From: Deltaproteobacteria bacterium
Lineage (GTDB): Bacteria; Desulfobacterota; Desulfobacteria; Desulfobacterales; Desulfatirhabdiaceae
DNA length: 9,581 bases
Direction of reading: 5' to 3'
NCBI GenBank assembly: GCA_021778975.1
Contig: JAJYBO010000098.1
Location: forward strand, 1-9,581
Shown in pieces: positions 1 through 6,636 of the stretch. A program made the position numbers and the translations under genes. The notes beneath the pieces are model-generated. The model searched no databases, was not told where the DNA came from, and saw only the letters and a program-made list of their open reading frames with translations. Position 1 is the stretch's first letter. Every line of letters begins with the position of its first letter.

Positions 1-410
1 TGAATCAGATCGGGCTGAACACGGGGCACGATGTTGTTGATGACTTCCCGCTGAAACGCCAGCGCCATCTTGATATTTTCCATCCAGTGATCCGAATAGA
101 CCCGGTTCTTATAAAAAAAAGCACGGTCTTCGGCCAGATGGATCCTTTCCTGCGGCATCTTGTTTTTGATGGCCTGAAGTTCTTTTCGCAGGAAGGGCGC
201 CATGCCCTCGCTGAAAATCGCCCGGTAATCGGGCATCGCAACATGGACGTCGGCCCCCTGATCGAACAGCGCATTAACAAGGGCGGCGGACACATCCGCA
301 AGCCCACCGGCCTTGGCTGTCAGATAGGAAGCAAGACTTCCCATGCGGTTTGGCAGATATGTGACTTCAGGCGTTACGATCAAAATTCGGGGGTTTCGGG
401 GTGACGGCAT
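1..410 (-). CDS. glgA: Glycogen/starch synthase, N-terminal part (runs off the left edge)
   Basis: This is the N-terminal part (about 136 codons) of a GT5-family glycogen synthase, which would transfer glucose from ADP-glucose (or UDP-glucose) to the non-reducing end of an alpha-1,4-glucan in the cytoplasm. The visible protein opens MPSPRNPRILIVTPEVTYLP and then carries KAGGLADVSAAL (K33, G35-G36, D39), the nucleotide-sugar binding loop that defines the family. Between the usual E (E15) and this lysine there are 18 residues. In E. coli GlgA, from memory, there are 6, so the loop is about 12 residues longer here. The ATG at 410-408 was chosen because the family homology begins right after it and an AGGA lies about 10 nt upstream. 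The gene follows the phosphorylase by 63 bp on the same strand with no terminator seen between them, so the two are probably cotranscribed. The C-terminal half, including the second Rossmann domain, lies outside the window. Confidence 0.88.
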   Translation of the reverse strand, partial: MPSPRNPRILIVTPEVTYLPNRMGSLASYLTAKAGGLADVSAALVNALFDQGADVHVAMPDYRAIFSEGMAPFLRKELQAIKNKMPQERIHLAEDRAFFYKNRVYSDHWMENIKMALAFQREVINNIVPRVQPDLI

Positions 411-473
411 AGTTACAGTATCCTGTTGTGTGAATGATGATATTTGTGCCGAACGTCATCGAGCGTGAATTGT

Positions 474-3026
474 TCATGCCCAGGTAATCAGGCCCGGGGT
501 GAATTTGATCCAGTCGTCTCCATGCGGCATTACCCGTGCGGTAAACGCGAGGCGGCCGGATATGGAGCAGGTAGTGGTGCAGGCATACAGATACTGGCCG
601 TCGCCCAGATCGCTGCTTACGGTCATGATATCGGCCTGGACGCTGTCAAGTTCGTCAATGGTTCTGGGAATACCCATGCACAGTTCGACATTCACTTCTT
701 CTGGCGTGAGTACCCCCAGGTGAACGGCGGCCGTTACCCGGAACGCATCCCCGATACGATAATACTTTTTGGGGTTCATGACCACCGGCGCCATAATATG
801 TATCTGCTTCCAGCAGGATTGAAGCCGCGCGCGACGGGCGGACAACTGTTTTGACATTTCGGCGTCGTTTTCCATCAGCACCAGGGTTTGTTTGGCGCCG
901 GGGATATAAAACCGTTCATGATAATCACTCACCATCCGCTGGCTGCTGAAATGCTGCATGGCCATTTTCATGGAGGATTTCATCATCCGGATCCATTCCA
1001 TCGGTATGCCCCCCTTGTCTCTGTCGTAGAAGCAGGGGATGACTTCATTTTCGAGAACGCTGTAAAGAGAGCGGCTGTCCAGTAAGTCCTGATACCCCGG
1101 ATCCGTATAATCGAAGCCATCGCCGATCTGCCATCCGCTGTCTGGGGAATAGCCTTCATCCCACCAGCCGTCCATGATGCTGACGTTCAGTACGCCGTTC
1201 ATGGCGGCCTTGATGCCGGAAGTGCCGCAGGCCTCGAACGGACGCCGCGGGGTATTGAGCCAGACATCCGCGCCCTGAACCAGATGACGGGCGATATGGA
1301 TGTCGTAGTCTTCCAGAAATACGATCCGTCGTCGGACATTCGGTTTTCGGGCGAACTCGAGCAGGCGTTTGATCAGATCCTTACCTTCCGTGTCGCGCGG
1401 ATGTGCTTTTCCGGAGAAAACAAACTGCACCGGATGTTTTTCAGAGTTCAAAATAGCCTCAAAACGCTCTGGGTCCTGCAAGATGAGATAGGCGCGTTTA
1501 TAGGAAGCGAACCGTCTGGCAAAGGCGATTGTGAGGATATCCTGATCCAGCACGGATTCCGCGTCTTTCATTTTGGACATGGGGGCGTGACGCCGCTGGT
1601 ACTGGGCTTTCATCATTTCACGGCAGACGCGGACCAGTCGGGAGCGGTTCATGACATGCGCTCTCCAGAGTTCTTCGTCATAAATATGATCGAATCTTTT
1701 GAGGACAGCCGGATTCTGGAGATTCATGTGCCATTCCGGACCAATGTAGCGCTCGAACAGCAGAGCGTTTTCGTTGGAAATCCAGGTGGGAATGTGAACG
1801 CCGTTGGTGATGTGCGTGATCGGGATGTCGCTTTCCAGAACCTGTGGCCAGATGTGCGTCCACATGCGGCGCGCGACCTTGCCGTGCAGTCGGCTGACGC
1901 CGTTGCAGAACTGGGCCATCCGCTGCCCCAGCACGAACATGGAAAACGGCTGTTCCGGCGTTGCGGTGATGGGCTGTCCCCAGGATATCATCTCTTCGGC
2001 GGATGTCTGGAGCTTTTCTTGAAGTGGAACCAAATATGGTTTGACGAGATATGCCGGAAATTCATCATGACCCGCGGCCACCGGTGTGTGGGTGGTAAAT
2101 ATCGTTGATCGAGGAACCACTTCCAGCGCTGTTTTGATATCCATATGGTAATGAGACATGAAAAACGCCAGGCGTTCGATGCCGGCAAACGAGCAGTGAC
2201 CTTCATTCAGGTGACACACGGTAGGGTGTATTCCCATCGCCGTCAGGGCGCGCATACCACCAATGCCTAAAAGCACTTCCTGGGCCAGGCGTTTTTTCTG
2301 GTCTCCGGTATAGAGACTCGATGTAATATCCCTTATTTCAGGTGGGTTGTCTCTGATATTGGTGTCTAAGAGATACAGGGGAATTCTGCCGACCTTCAGC
2401 TTCCACACCACAGCGTGAATGATGCCTTCAGGCCCCTCGACCGATATGCGGACTTCATTGTCGTCTGTATCCAGCGCATGTTCCAGGGGAATTGAGTACA
2501 TGTCGGTTCTGGGATAGGATTCTTGCTGGTATCCGTCATAGTCCAGATATTGATGAAAGTATCCTTGACGGTAAAAAAGGCCGACGCCGGTCAGGGGGAT
2601 TTTCATGTCTGAAGCGGACTTCAAATGATCTCCGGCTAAAATTCCCAGCCCGCCTGCAAACAGGGGCAGGCTTTCATGAATGCCGAACTCCATCGAAAAA
2701 TAAGCGACGGTTTCGTTCTCGCCAAAAACCGGAGCAGATGTTTCTGGCGCGGATTGGATCATGGCTTCGTAGCGCGCCTTCACCCGCGCCTGATGCGCCA
2801 GAAAACTTTCATCGCGGGACAGTTCCAGAAGTCTGTCCTGTGGAATCAATGTGGAAAAATAAATGGGATTTCGATAGGAGTTGCGCCATAGCAGAGGATC
2901 TATTCTGCGAAAGAGTTCGACCGCGTCGCGCTGCCAGCTCCACCAGAGATTTCTGGAAAGCTCGTCCAGAAACTTCAGAGAATCCGGGATGGTGGGGAAA
3001 ATATATACCGTTTGAAATTGCGTCAT
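474..3026 (-). CDS. glgP: Alpha-glucan (glycogen) phosphorylase, GT35 with N-terminal DUF3417
   Basis: This cytoplasmic, pyridoxal-phosphate dependent enzyme would release glucose-1-phosphate from glycogen or maltodextrin by phosphorolysis. The 850 aa length fits the TIGR02094-type bacterial/archaeal alpha-glucan phosphorylases rather than the E. coli MalP/GlgP type. Residues about 10-110 form the DUF3417-like N-terminal region (NLWWSW at 26-31, then WRNSYRNP). The catalytic part has YFSMEFG (109-115), GGLGILAGDHLKSASD (125-140), LNEGHCSF (273-280), TNGVH (407-411), RFASYKRA (505-512) and the PLP-lysine motif GTSGIKAAMNG (601-611, K606), where the common Met before Lys is Ile. About 130 residues follow as a C-terminal extension. 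The ATG at 3026-3024 has an AGGAA six bases upstream. It is the first gene of a leftward unit with glycogen synthase, divergent from the 84 aa protein gene. Nothing looks broken. Confidence 0.96.
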   Translation of the reverse strand: MTQFQTVYIFPTIPDSLKFLDELSRNLWWSWQRDAVELFRRIDPLLWRNSYRNPIYFSTLIPQDRLLELSRDESFLAHQARVKARYEAMIQSAPETSAPVFGENETVAYFSMEFGIHESLPLFAGGLGILAGDHLKSASDMKIPLTGVGLFYRQGYFHQYLDYDGYQQESYPRTDMYSIPLEHALDTDDNEVRISVEGPEGIIHAVVWKLKVGRIPLYLLDTNIRDNPPEIRDITSSLYTGDQKKRLAQEVLLGIGGMRALTAMGIHPTVCHLNEGHCSFAGIERLAFFMSHYHMDIKTALEVVPRSTIFTTHTPVAAGHDEFPAYLVKPYLVPLQEKLQTSAEEMISWGQPITATPEQPFSMFVLGQRMAQFCNGVSRLHGKVARRMWTHIWPQVLESDIPITHITNGVHIPTWISNENALLFERYIGPEWHMNLQNPAVLKRFDHIYDEELWRAHVMNRSRLVRVCREMMKAQYQRRHAPMSKMKDAESVLDQDILTIAFARRFASYKRAYLILQDPERFEAILNSEKHPVQFVFSGKAHPRDTEGKDLIKRLLEFARKPNVRRRIVFLEDYDIHIARHLVQGADVWLNTPRRPFEACGTSGIKAAMNGVLNVSIMDGWWDEGYSPDSGWQIGDGFDYTDPGYQDLLDSRSLYSVLENEVIPCFYDRDKGGIPMEWIRMMKSSMKMAMQHFSSQRMVSDYHERFYIPGAKQTLVLMENDAEMSKQLSARRARLQSCWKQIHIMAPVVMNPKKYYRIGDAFRVTAAVHLGVLTPEEVNVELCMGIPRTIDELDSVQADIMTVSSDLGDGQYLYACTTTCSISGRLAFTARVMPHGDDWIKFTPGLITWA

Positions 3027-3101
3027 AACAATTCCTGAACAATCGTGAATGTTGCGGGAGAAGGGGCTTCGCCCGTTGAAAGGTATTGGTCAATTTTATT
3101 A

Positions 3102-3130
3102 ACCTTAAATAAATTGGCAGGTGATGTCAA
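3102..3130 (-). promoter_or_regulatory. Candidate sigma70-type promoter for the glycogen block
   Basis: On the minus strand a perfect TTGACA (3130-3125) is followed, after 17 bases, by TAAGGT (3107-3102). The -35 is ideal and the -10 is poor (3 of 6 matches), so an activator would be expected to help. This would give a 5' leader of roughly 70 bases before the phosphorylase ATG. The call is from sequence only. Confidence 0.35.
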
Positions 3131-3149
3131 TGATGTAAAGATTACATGA
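3131..3149. promoter_or_regulatory. Inverted repeat, possible operator or activator site
   Basis: ATGTAA (3133-3138), a 3-base spacer AGA, and TTACAT (3142-3147) form a perfect 6-3-6 inverted repeat. One more matching pair lies outside it (T3131/A3149) after one mismatch. It sits immediately upstream of the candidate -35 of the phosphorylase promoter and about 130 bp before the rightward gene, where an activator dimer or a shared regulator could bind. It is not a good match to the FNR (TTGAT-N4-ATCAA) or CRP (TGTGA-N6-TCACA) consensus, so no regulator is named. Confidence 0.35.
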
Positions 3150-3174
3150 CTGTTTGACTGACAGGTCGCTCTAC

Positions 3175-3203
3175 TTGACCTTCCGATTGTTTTCCATTAT
3201 CTA
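3175..3203 (+). promoter_or_regulatory. Candidate promoter for the rightward gene run
   Basis: TTGACC (3175-3180) is followed after 17 bases by TATCTA (3198-3203). The -35 matches 5 of 6 consensus positions and the -10 only 3 of 6. It points toward the small-protein gene at 3280 with a leader of about 70 bases. It is the best rightward candidate seen in the divergent region, but it is weak. Confidence 0.3.
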
Positions 3204-3279
3204 GGAAAATGTCGGAAAGCGGAAAGTGGTTTTCTGACCCCCATGGTGAAAAAGATGTTCAAAAATCCAGAGGATGTTC

Positions 3280-3534
3280 ATGAAACAGCATACCCATAAT
3301 TTTGTAGAAATGTACACCGGTCTGGTGGGGTTCGGCCTTGACCGACAGACCGACGAAAATACCGTGATGTATTATCTTCAGAAATTCTCGGACGATCAGT
3401 TGCTGAAACGGCTGATTCCTTCCCTGCGCCAGGAGGACATGGAGGAAATCTTCGAGCTTATCAACCGTCTGCTGAGATCGCACTTGTCCGATACTGAATA
3501 TCACAACCTTTTCCTGAAAGAGGAGCATCCCTGA
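3280..3534 (+). CDS. Small conserved-looking helical protein, function unknown
   Basis: This encodes an acidic/basic mixed protein of 84 aa beginning MKQHTHNFVEMYTGLVGFG. No signal peptide, cysteine pair or membrane segment is visible. The body is almost entirely amphipathic helix: DENTVMYYLQKF, DDQLLKRLIPSL, QEDMEEIFELINRLLRSHL and DTEYHNLFL read as four consecutive helices separated by short acidic caps, a layout like small helical-bundle adaptor proteins. The start at 3280 is preferred over the in-frame ATG at 3274 because AGAGGA (3269-3274) lies 5 bases before 3280 but overlaps 3274. It is followed after 19 bases by the M29 aminopeptidase, so the two are likely cotranscribed. I recall similar short proteins in delta-proteobacterial genomes but cannot name a family, and no function is assigned. 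Confidence 0.82.
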   Translation: MKQHTHNFVEMYTGLVGFGLDRQTDENTVMYYLQKFSDDQLLKRLIPSLRQEDMEEIFELINRLLRSHLSDTEYHNLFLKEEHP

Positions 3535-3553
3535 TTTTGGTGGTGCAACGGAT

Positions 3554-4759
3554 ATGACGACGCTTTCAAAAATATATCTTCAACGTTATGCGGACATATT
3601 GATCTGGGGGCTGAAAGCCTCGCGGACCAAGCCATTCCGCAAGCAGGATATCGTGTTGATTCGTTACGACGCTTTGGCGACGCCGTTTGCCGAGGTGCTT
3701 CACGCCAACCTCCTGCAAATGGGGCTGAATCCAGTGCCGCGGGTGACGCTGTCGCCGGAAATGGAGAAGAATTTCTATCAGATTTCCGGCCCTCGGCAGC
3801 TTATATTTCAGCCGCCCGGGGACCGTGAGTTTTTCAGTGCTATCAAAGGCGGCATTTATCTGCTGGCGCCAGAATCCATCACCCATTTGAATCAGGTGGA
3901 TTCTCTTAAAATCGGCAAGGCCGCCGTCGCCAGAAAATATATCCGCGATATTCTGAACCAGCGGGAGGCGTCCGGCGACTTCAGTTGGACACTGTGCATG
4001 CTGCCCACCGAAGAGCAGGCCCGACGTGCGGATATATCTTTGGACGACTATACGCAGCAGATCGTCCATGCCTGTTTTCTGGATCATGACAATCCGGTGG
4101 CCGAATGGCAGGCCATTTATCGGAAGTCCCGGAAAATTCAGGCGTGGCTGAACCGTATGGATGTCCGGTATTTTCATATCGAATCCGAGCATATTGATCT
4201 GGAAATCACGCCGGGCGGGCGGCGCAAGTGGGTGGGCGTTACCGGGCACAATATTCCCAGTTTCGAGCTGTTTGTGTCTCCGGATTGGCGCGGTACGCGG
4301 GGTGTGTATTTCGCCAATCTGCCGTCCTACCGGAACGGCAATTATGTGAACGACGTCCGCCTGGAATTTAAAGACGGTGCGGCCATCCATATTTCCGCGG
4401 GCGCCGGAGAGCCTTTTGTCGTGAATCAGCTTGCCACCGATCCGGGGGCCAACCGGCTGGGCGAGTTTTCGCTGACCGACAAACGGTTTTCAAATATAGA
4501 CCGGTTTATGGCCCACACCCTGTTTGATGAAAATTTCGGAGGGCCGCATGGCAATTGTCATGTGGCTCTGGGGGCCTCGTACGCCGATACGTATAACGGA
4601 AATCCCGCCGAACTGACCCCGAATCTCAAGAAAAAATTGGGGTTCAACGATTCCGCCATTCACTGGGACATGGTGAACACCGAACCCAAGCGCGTCCAGG
4701 CGCATTTGGCAAGCGGCAGATCGCTGACCATCTATGAAGACGGGTGTTTCACGTATTGA
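3554..4759 (+). CDS. M29-family (thermophilic-type) metallo-aminopeptidase
   Basis: This is a dinuclear-metal aminopeptidase that would remove N-terminal residues from peptides in the cytoplasm. The 401 aa length fits the AmpS/AmpT/PepS family (about 400-415 aa). The ligand set is complete: E238 in PSFELF, E304 in NRLGEF, H336 in GNCHVALG, the conserved tyrosine Y343, H370 and D372 in HWDMV. The intervals between these residues (66, 32, 7, 27, 2) closely match those I remember for Thermus AmpT (66, 29, 7, 24, 2), which supports the assignment. The N-terminal half (residues 1-210) is the more variable domain. No export signal is seen. The Shine-Dalgarno is weak (GGTGGT about 9 bases before the ATG), consistent with translation coupled to the 84 aa gene 19 bases upstream. 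The specificity cannot be read from sequence. Confidence 0.92.
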   Translation: MTTLSKIYLQRYADILIWGLKASRTKPFRKQDIVLIRYDALATPFAEVLHANLLQMGLNPVPRVTLSPEMEKNFYQISGPRQLIFQPPGDREFFSAIKGGIYLLAPESITHLNQVDSLKIGKAAVARKYIRDILNQREASGDFSWTLCMLPTEEQARRADISLDDYTQQIVHACFLDHDNPVAEWQAIYRKSRKIQAWLNRMDVRYFHIESEHIDLEITPGGRRKWVGVTGHNIPSFELFVSPDWRGTRGVYFANLPSYRNGNYVNDVRLEFKDGAAIHISAGAGEPFVVNQLATDPGANRLGEFSLTDKRFSNIDRFMAHTLFDENFGGPHGNCHVALGASYADTYNGNPAELTPNLKKKLGFNDSAIHWDMVNTEPKRVQAHLASGRSLTIYEDGCFTY

Positions 4760-4765
4760 AACGGT

Positions 4766-4783
4766 TCGGCTTCAATAAGCCGA
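4766..4783 (+). other. Intercistronic hairpin between aminopeptidase and epimerase genes
   Basis: TCGGCTT and AAGCCGA form a perfect 7 bp stem around the 4-base loop CAAT. It lies 7 bases after the aminopeptidase stop and just before the AAGGAA ribosome site (4787-4792) of the epimerase gene. No T-run follows, so it is not an intrinsic terminator. It could stabilise the upstream message or modulate access to the next start. Confidence 0.5.
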
Positions 4784-4799
4784 TGCAAGGAATATCATC

Positions 4800-5780
4800 A
4801 TGAAAGTACTGATTACCGGCGGGGCGGGGTTCATCGGATCCCACCTGGCCGAGGCATACCTTGAAAGAGGCGACGACGTCTATATCATTGACGATCTGTC
4901 AACCGGCTCCATGGACAACCTGAAAACCTTTCTTCATGAACCGCGGTTTTCAGATCGGGTGTTTGTCACCATAGACACCATTTTAAATCATGACATCATG
5001 CTGGAATTGACCGGCACCTGCGACGTCGTGTTTCATCTGGCGGCCGCCGTCGGCGTGCGCACGATCCTTGAAAAGCCTCTGGAGTCCATTCGCACCAATA
5101 TTCAGGGAACCGAAAAGGTGCTGGAACTCTGCAACAAGTTCAAAAAGAGGGTGCTGATCGCTTCCACATCGGAGGTGTATGGAAAGCATCTGCATGCACC
5201 GCTGGTGGAAACCGACAACATCATTTACGGCCCCTCCAGCAAATTCCGGTGGAGTTACGCCGCTTCCAAGCTGATGGACGAGTTCACGGCGCTGGCGTAT
5301 TACCGCACCAACGGGCTTAAGGCTGTCGTGACTCGGCTCTTCAATACCGTCGGGCCTCGTCAGACCGGCGCATACGGCATGGTGATCCCCAGATTCGTTG
5401 ATCAGGCGCTGGCCGGAGTTCCTCTGACCATTTACGGAGACGGTTCCCAGACCCGGACGTTTACATACGTGAAGGATGTGGTCAAGGCGTTTACCCTGCT
5501 GATGGAGACAGACGCTGCCGTGGGCGAGGTGTTCAATGTCGGCGGCGTCGAGGAAATCACCATTCGGGCGCTGGCCGAAAAAATCATCGCCATGACCGGT
5601 TCGGCTTCCGTCATTGAATTCATCCCGTATGAAAAAGCGTTCGGGAAAGATTTCGAAGACATGATGCGCCGGGTTCCCGGAATGGAGAAAATCCGGAATA
5701 TCATCGGATATGAGCCAGAAACCCCGCTGGATGAAATTTTACGGCGCATTATCAATGCCAAGAAGGAAACCCTGTCATGA
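4800..5780 (+). CDS. NAD-dependent nucleotide-sugar epimerase/dehydratase (extended SDR)
   Basis: This 326 aa cytoplasmic extended short-chain dehydrogenase would act on a nucleoside-diphosphate sugar with bound NAD. It has the Rossmann glycine motif GGAGFIG (7-13) after KVLIT, acidic D31-D32 that fits NAD rather than NADP, STSEVYG (122-128) supplying the catalytic S/T plus E125, and the YAASK pair Y153/K157. RLFNTVGPRQ (179-188) and IYGDGSQTRTFTYVKD (211-226, with R219) are sugar-nucleotide binding segments. The Ser-Glu in STSEVYG resembles UDP-glucuronate decarboxylases and dehydratases, while the YAASK helix and the following region resemble GalE-like epimerases, so the reaction is left open. 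The ATG has AAGGAA 7 bases upstream. It follows the aminopeptidase by 40 bp. Its TGA stop overlaps an ATG (ATGA at 5777-5780) that opens a 30-codon ORF. Confidence 0.9.
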   Translation: MKVLITGGAGFIGSHLAEAYLERGDDVYIIDDLSTGSMDNLKTFLHEPRFSDRVFVTIDTILNHDIMLELTGTCDVVFHLAAAVGVRTILEKPLESIRTNIQGTEKVLELCNKFKKRVLIASTSEVYGKHLHAPLVETDNIIYGPSSKFRWSYAASKLMDEFTALAYYRTNGLKAVVTRLFNTVGPRQTGAYGMVIPRFVDQALAGVPLTIYGDGSQTRTFTYVKDVVKAFTLLMETDAAVGEVFNVGGVEEITIRALAEKIIAMTGSASVIEFIPYEKAFGKDFEDMMRRVPGMEKIRNIIGYEPETPLDEILRRIINAKKETLS

Positions 5781-5869
5781 TGGCCGAAACGCTGTTGGAA
5801 GGACGGAAATCCCGGCAAGAACATCTTCAAGCCGGGTGTTTTGCAACGCATTTCAAAAAAGGAGAATGA
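5777..5869 (+). CDS. Possible 30-codon ORF overlapping the epimerase stop
   Basis: A short reading frame starts at an ATG sharing the sequence ATGA with the epimerase stop. It encodes a 30-residue basic peptide (MMAETLLEGRKSRQEHLQAG, then CFATHFKKGE) and stops 4 bases before the wrbA ATG. An AGAAGGA ribosome site lies 9 bases before its start, inside the last epimerase codons, and its own last codons contain the wrbA ribosome site. This fits translational coupling of epimerase, mini-ORF and wrbA. I recognise no family. It may be a real small protein, the remnant of a lost gene, or chance, and chance is plausible at this length. Confidence 0.33.
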   Translation: MMAETLLEGRKSRQEHLQAGCFATHFKKGE

Positions 5870-5873
5870 TGTC

Positions 5874-6485
5874 ATGAAAGCACTCGTTGTGTATTATTCG
5901 ATGTATGGGCATATTCATCAAATGGCGGAAGCGGTTGCGGAAGGCGTCAGAGAAGTTGGTGGGGCGGAAGCGGTGTTACGCCGCGTACCGGAAACGCTTC
6001 CGGAGGATGTACTTCAGAAAATGGGCGCTACGGACGCGCAGAAAAAAATGACACATGTGCCGGTTTGCACGGTGGATGAACTGGCGACGGCGGATGCCGT
6101 CATTTTCGGAACACCCACCCGGTTTGGCAACATGTGCGGACAGATGCGTCAGTTTCTGGACGCCACCGGGCAGTTATGGGCCAAAGGCGCCCTGATCGGC
6201 AAAGTCGGCAGTGTGTTTGCCAGCAGCGCCACCCAGCACGGCGGACAGGAATCCACCATTCTCTCGTTTCATGTCACGCTGCTGCATCACGGTTTTGTCA
6301 TTGTCGGGCTGCCCTACAGTTTTCAGGGGCAGATGGGCGTTACTGAAATTACCGGCGGGTCGCCTTATGGCGCATCCACTATCGCCGGCGGCTCCGGCGA
6401 AAGGTTGCCAAGCCCTAATGAGCTGGCGGCGGCGCGTTTTCAGGGAAAACATGTGGCGACCATCGCTTCACGTCTGAAAATATAA
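5874..6485 (+). CDS. wrbA: WrbA-type NAD(P)H:quinone oxidoreductase (type IV)
   Basis: This 203 aa FMN flavoprotein with a flavodoxin-like fold would carry out two-electron reduction of quinones, avoiding semiquinone radicals. It is usually a cytoplasmic tetramer tied to oxidative-stress protection. Diagnostic stretches are MKALVVYYSMYGHIHQMA, where SMYGHI (9-14) forms the FMN phosphate loop, then GTPTRFGNMCGQMRQFLDAT, and SSATQHGGQESTI followed by a histidine-rich LLHHG. The length matches E. coli WrbA (198 aa). An in-frame ATG lies 11 codons upstream (5841), but 5874 is chosen because AAGGAG (5859-5864) sits 9 bases before it and homology begins exactly there. In an anaerobe it would guard against oxygen exposure. 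It is 93 bases after the epimerase, with a possible mini-ORF filling the gap. Confidence 0.96.
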   Translation: MKALVVYYSMYGHIHQMAEAVAEGVREVGGAEAVLRRVPETLPEDVLQKMGATDAQKKMTHVPVCTVDELATADAVIFGTPTRFGNMCGQMRQFLDATGQLWAKGALIGKVGSVFASSATQHGGQESTILSFHVTLLHHGFVIVGLPYSFQGQMGVTEITGGSPYGASTIAGGSGERLPSPNELAAARFQGKHVATIASRLKI

Positions 6486-6636
6486 TATCTGCCCCCTCGC
6501 GAATCTACCGGAAAGCGGCTTTCCCTTATCGGGAGCGCTGAGCAGCTCCGGTGAAATGTATTTTCCCTCCCGGTTTTTTTACAACCGGGAGGTTGCCCCT
6601 CTGTCTTCTGAATCTGAATTCACTAGGAGGCGTCTC
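6486..6636 (+). promoter_or_regulatory. Structured leader with competing hairpins upstream of the MBL-fold gene
   Basis: This 151-base gap is dense in inverted repeats. GGAAAG/CTTTCC (6510-6515/6519-6524) forms a 6 bp hairpin. GGAGC/GCTCC (6532-6536/6545-6549) forms a 5 bp hairpin. CCTCCCGGTT/AACCGGGAGG (6566-6575/6583-6592) forms a perfect 10 bp hairpin with a 7-base loop. In addition CGGGAG (6530-6535) is complementary to CTCCCG (6567-6572), which is followed by one G and then seven Ts (6574-6580), so this pairing would be a terminator-like stem that excludes the 10 bp hairpin. The CCTCC at 6566-6570 can also pair with the GGAGG of the MBL ribosome site (6626-6630). This resembles an attenuator or riboswitch-like control region, but no known class is recognised. 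Confidence 0.45.

Noticed and set aside
1284..2108. 274-codon open frame on the plus strand inside the phosphorylase gene
   Set aside because: It is the antisense shadow of a gene with complete GT35 motifs. Its translation has no recognisable domain and no ribosome site.
3063..3074. Small GGGC-TTC-GCCC hairpin in the phosphorylase leader
   Set aside because: The stem is only 4 bp with no T-run on either strand; this is expected by chance at this GC content.
3566..4390. 274-codon open frame on the minus strand inside the M29 aminopeptidase gene
   Set aside because: The plus strand encodes a peptidase with all metal ligands. The minus frame shows no family features and is a codon-bias shadow.
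5811..5842. CCCGGC/GCCGGG stem followed by TGTTTT before wrbA, as an intrinsic terminator
   Set aside because: The loop is 14 bases, the stem only 6 bp and the T-run is interrupted. It would cut wrbA off from the only clear upstream transcription, so it is too weak to call.
6556..6636. In-frame extension of the MBL protein to an upstream ATG
   Set aside because: The extension covers the 10 bp hairpin, shows no family homology and lacks a ribosome site, while TTG at 6637 has a perfect AGGAGG at the right distance.
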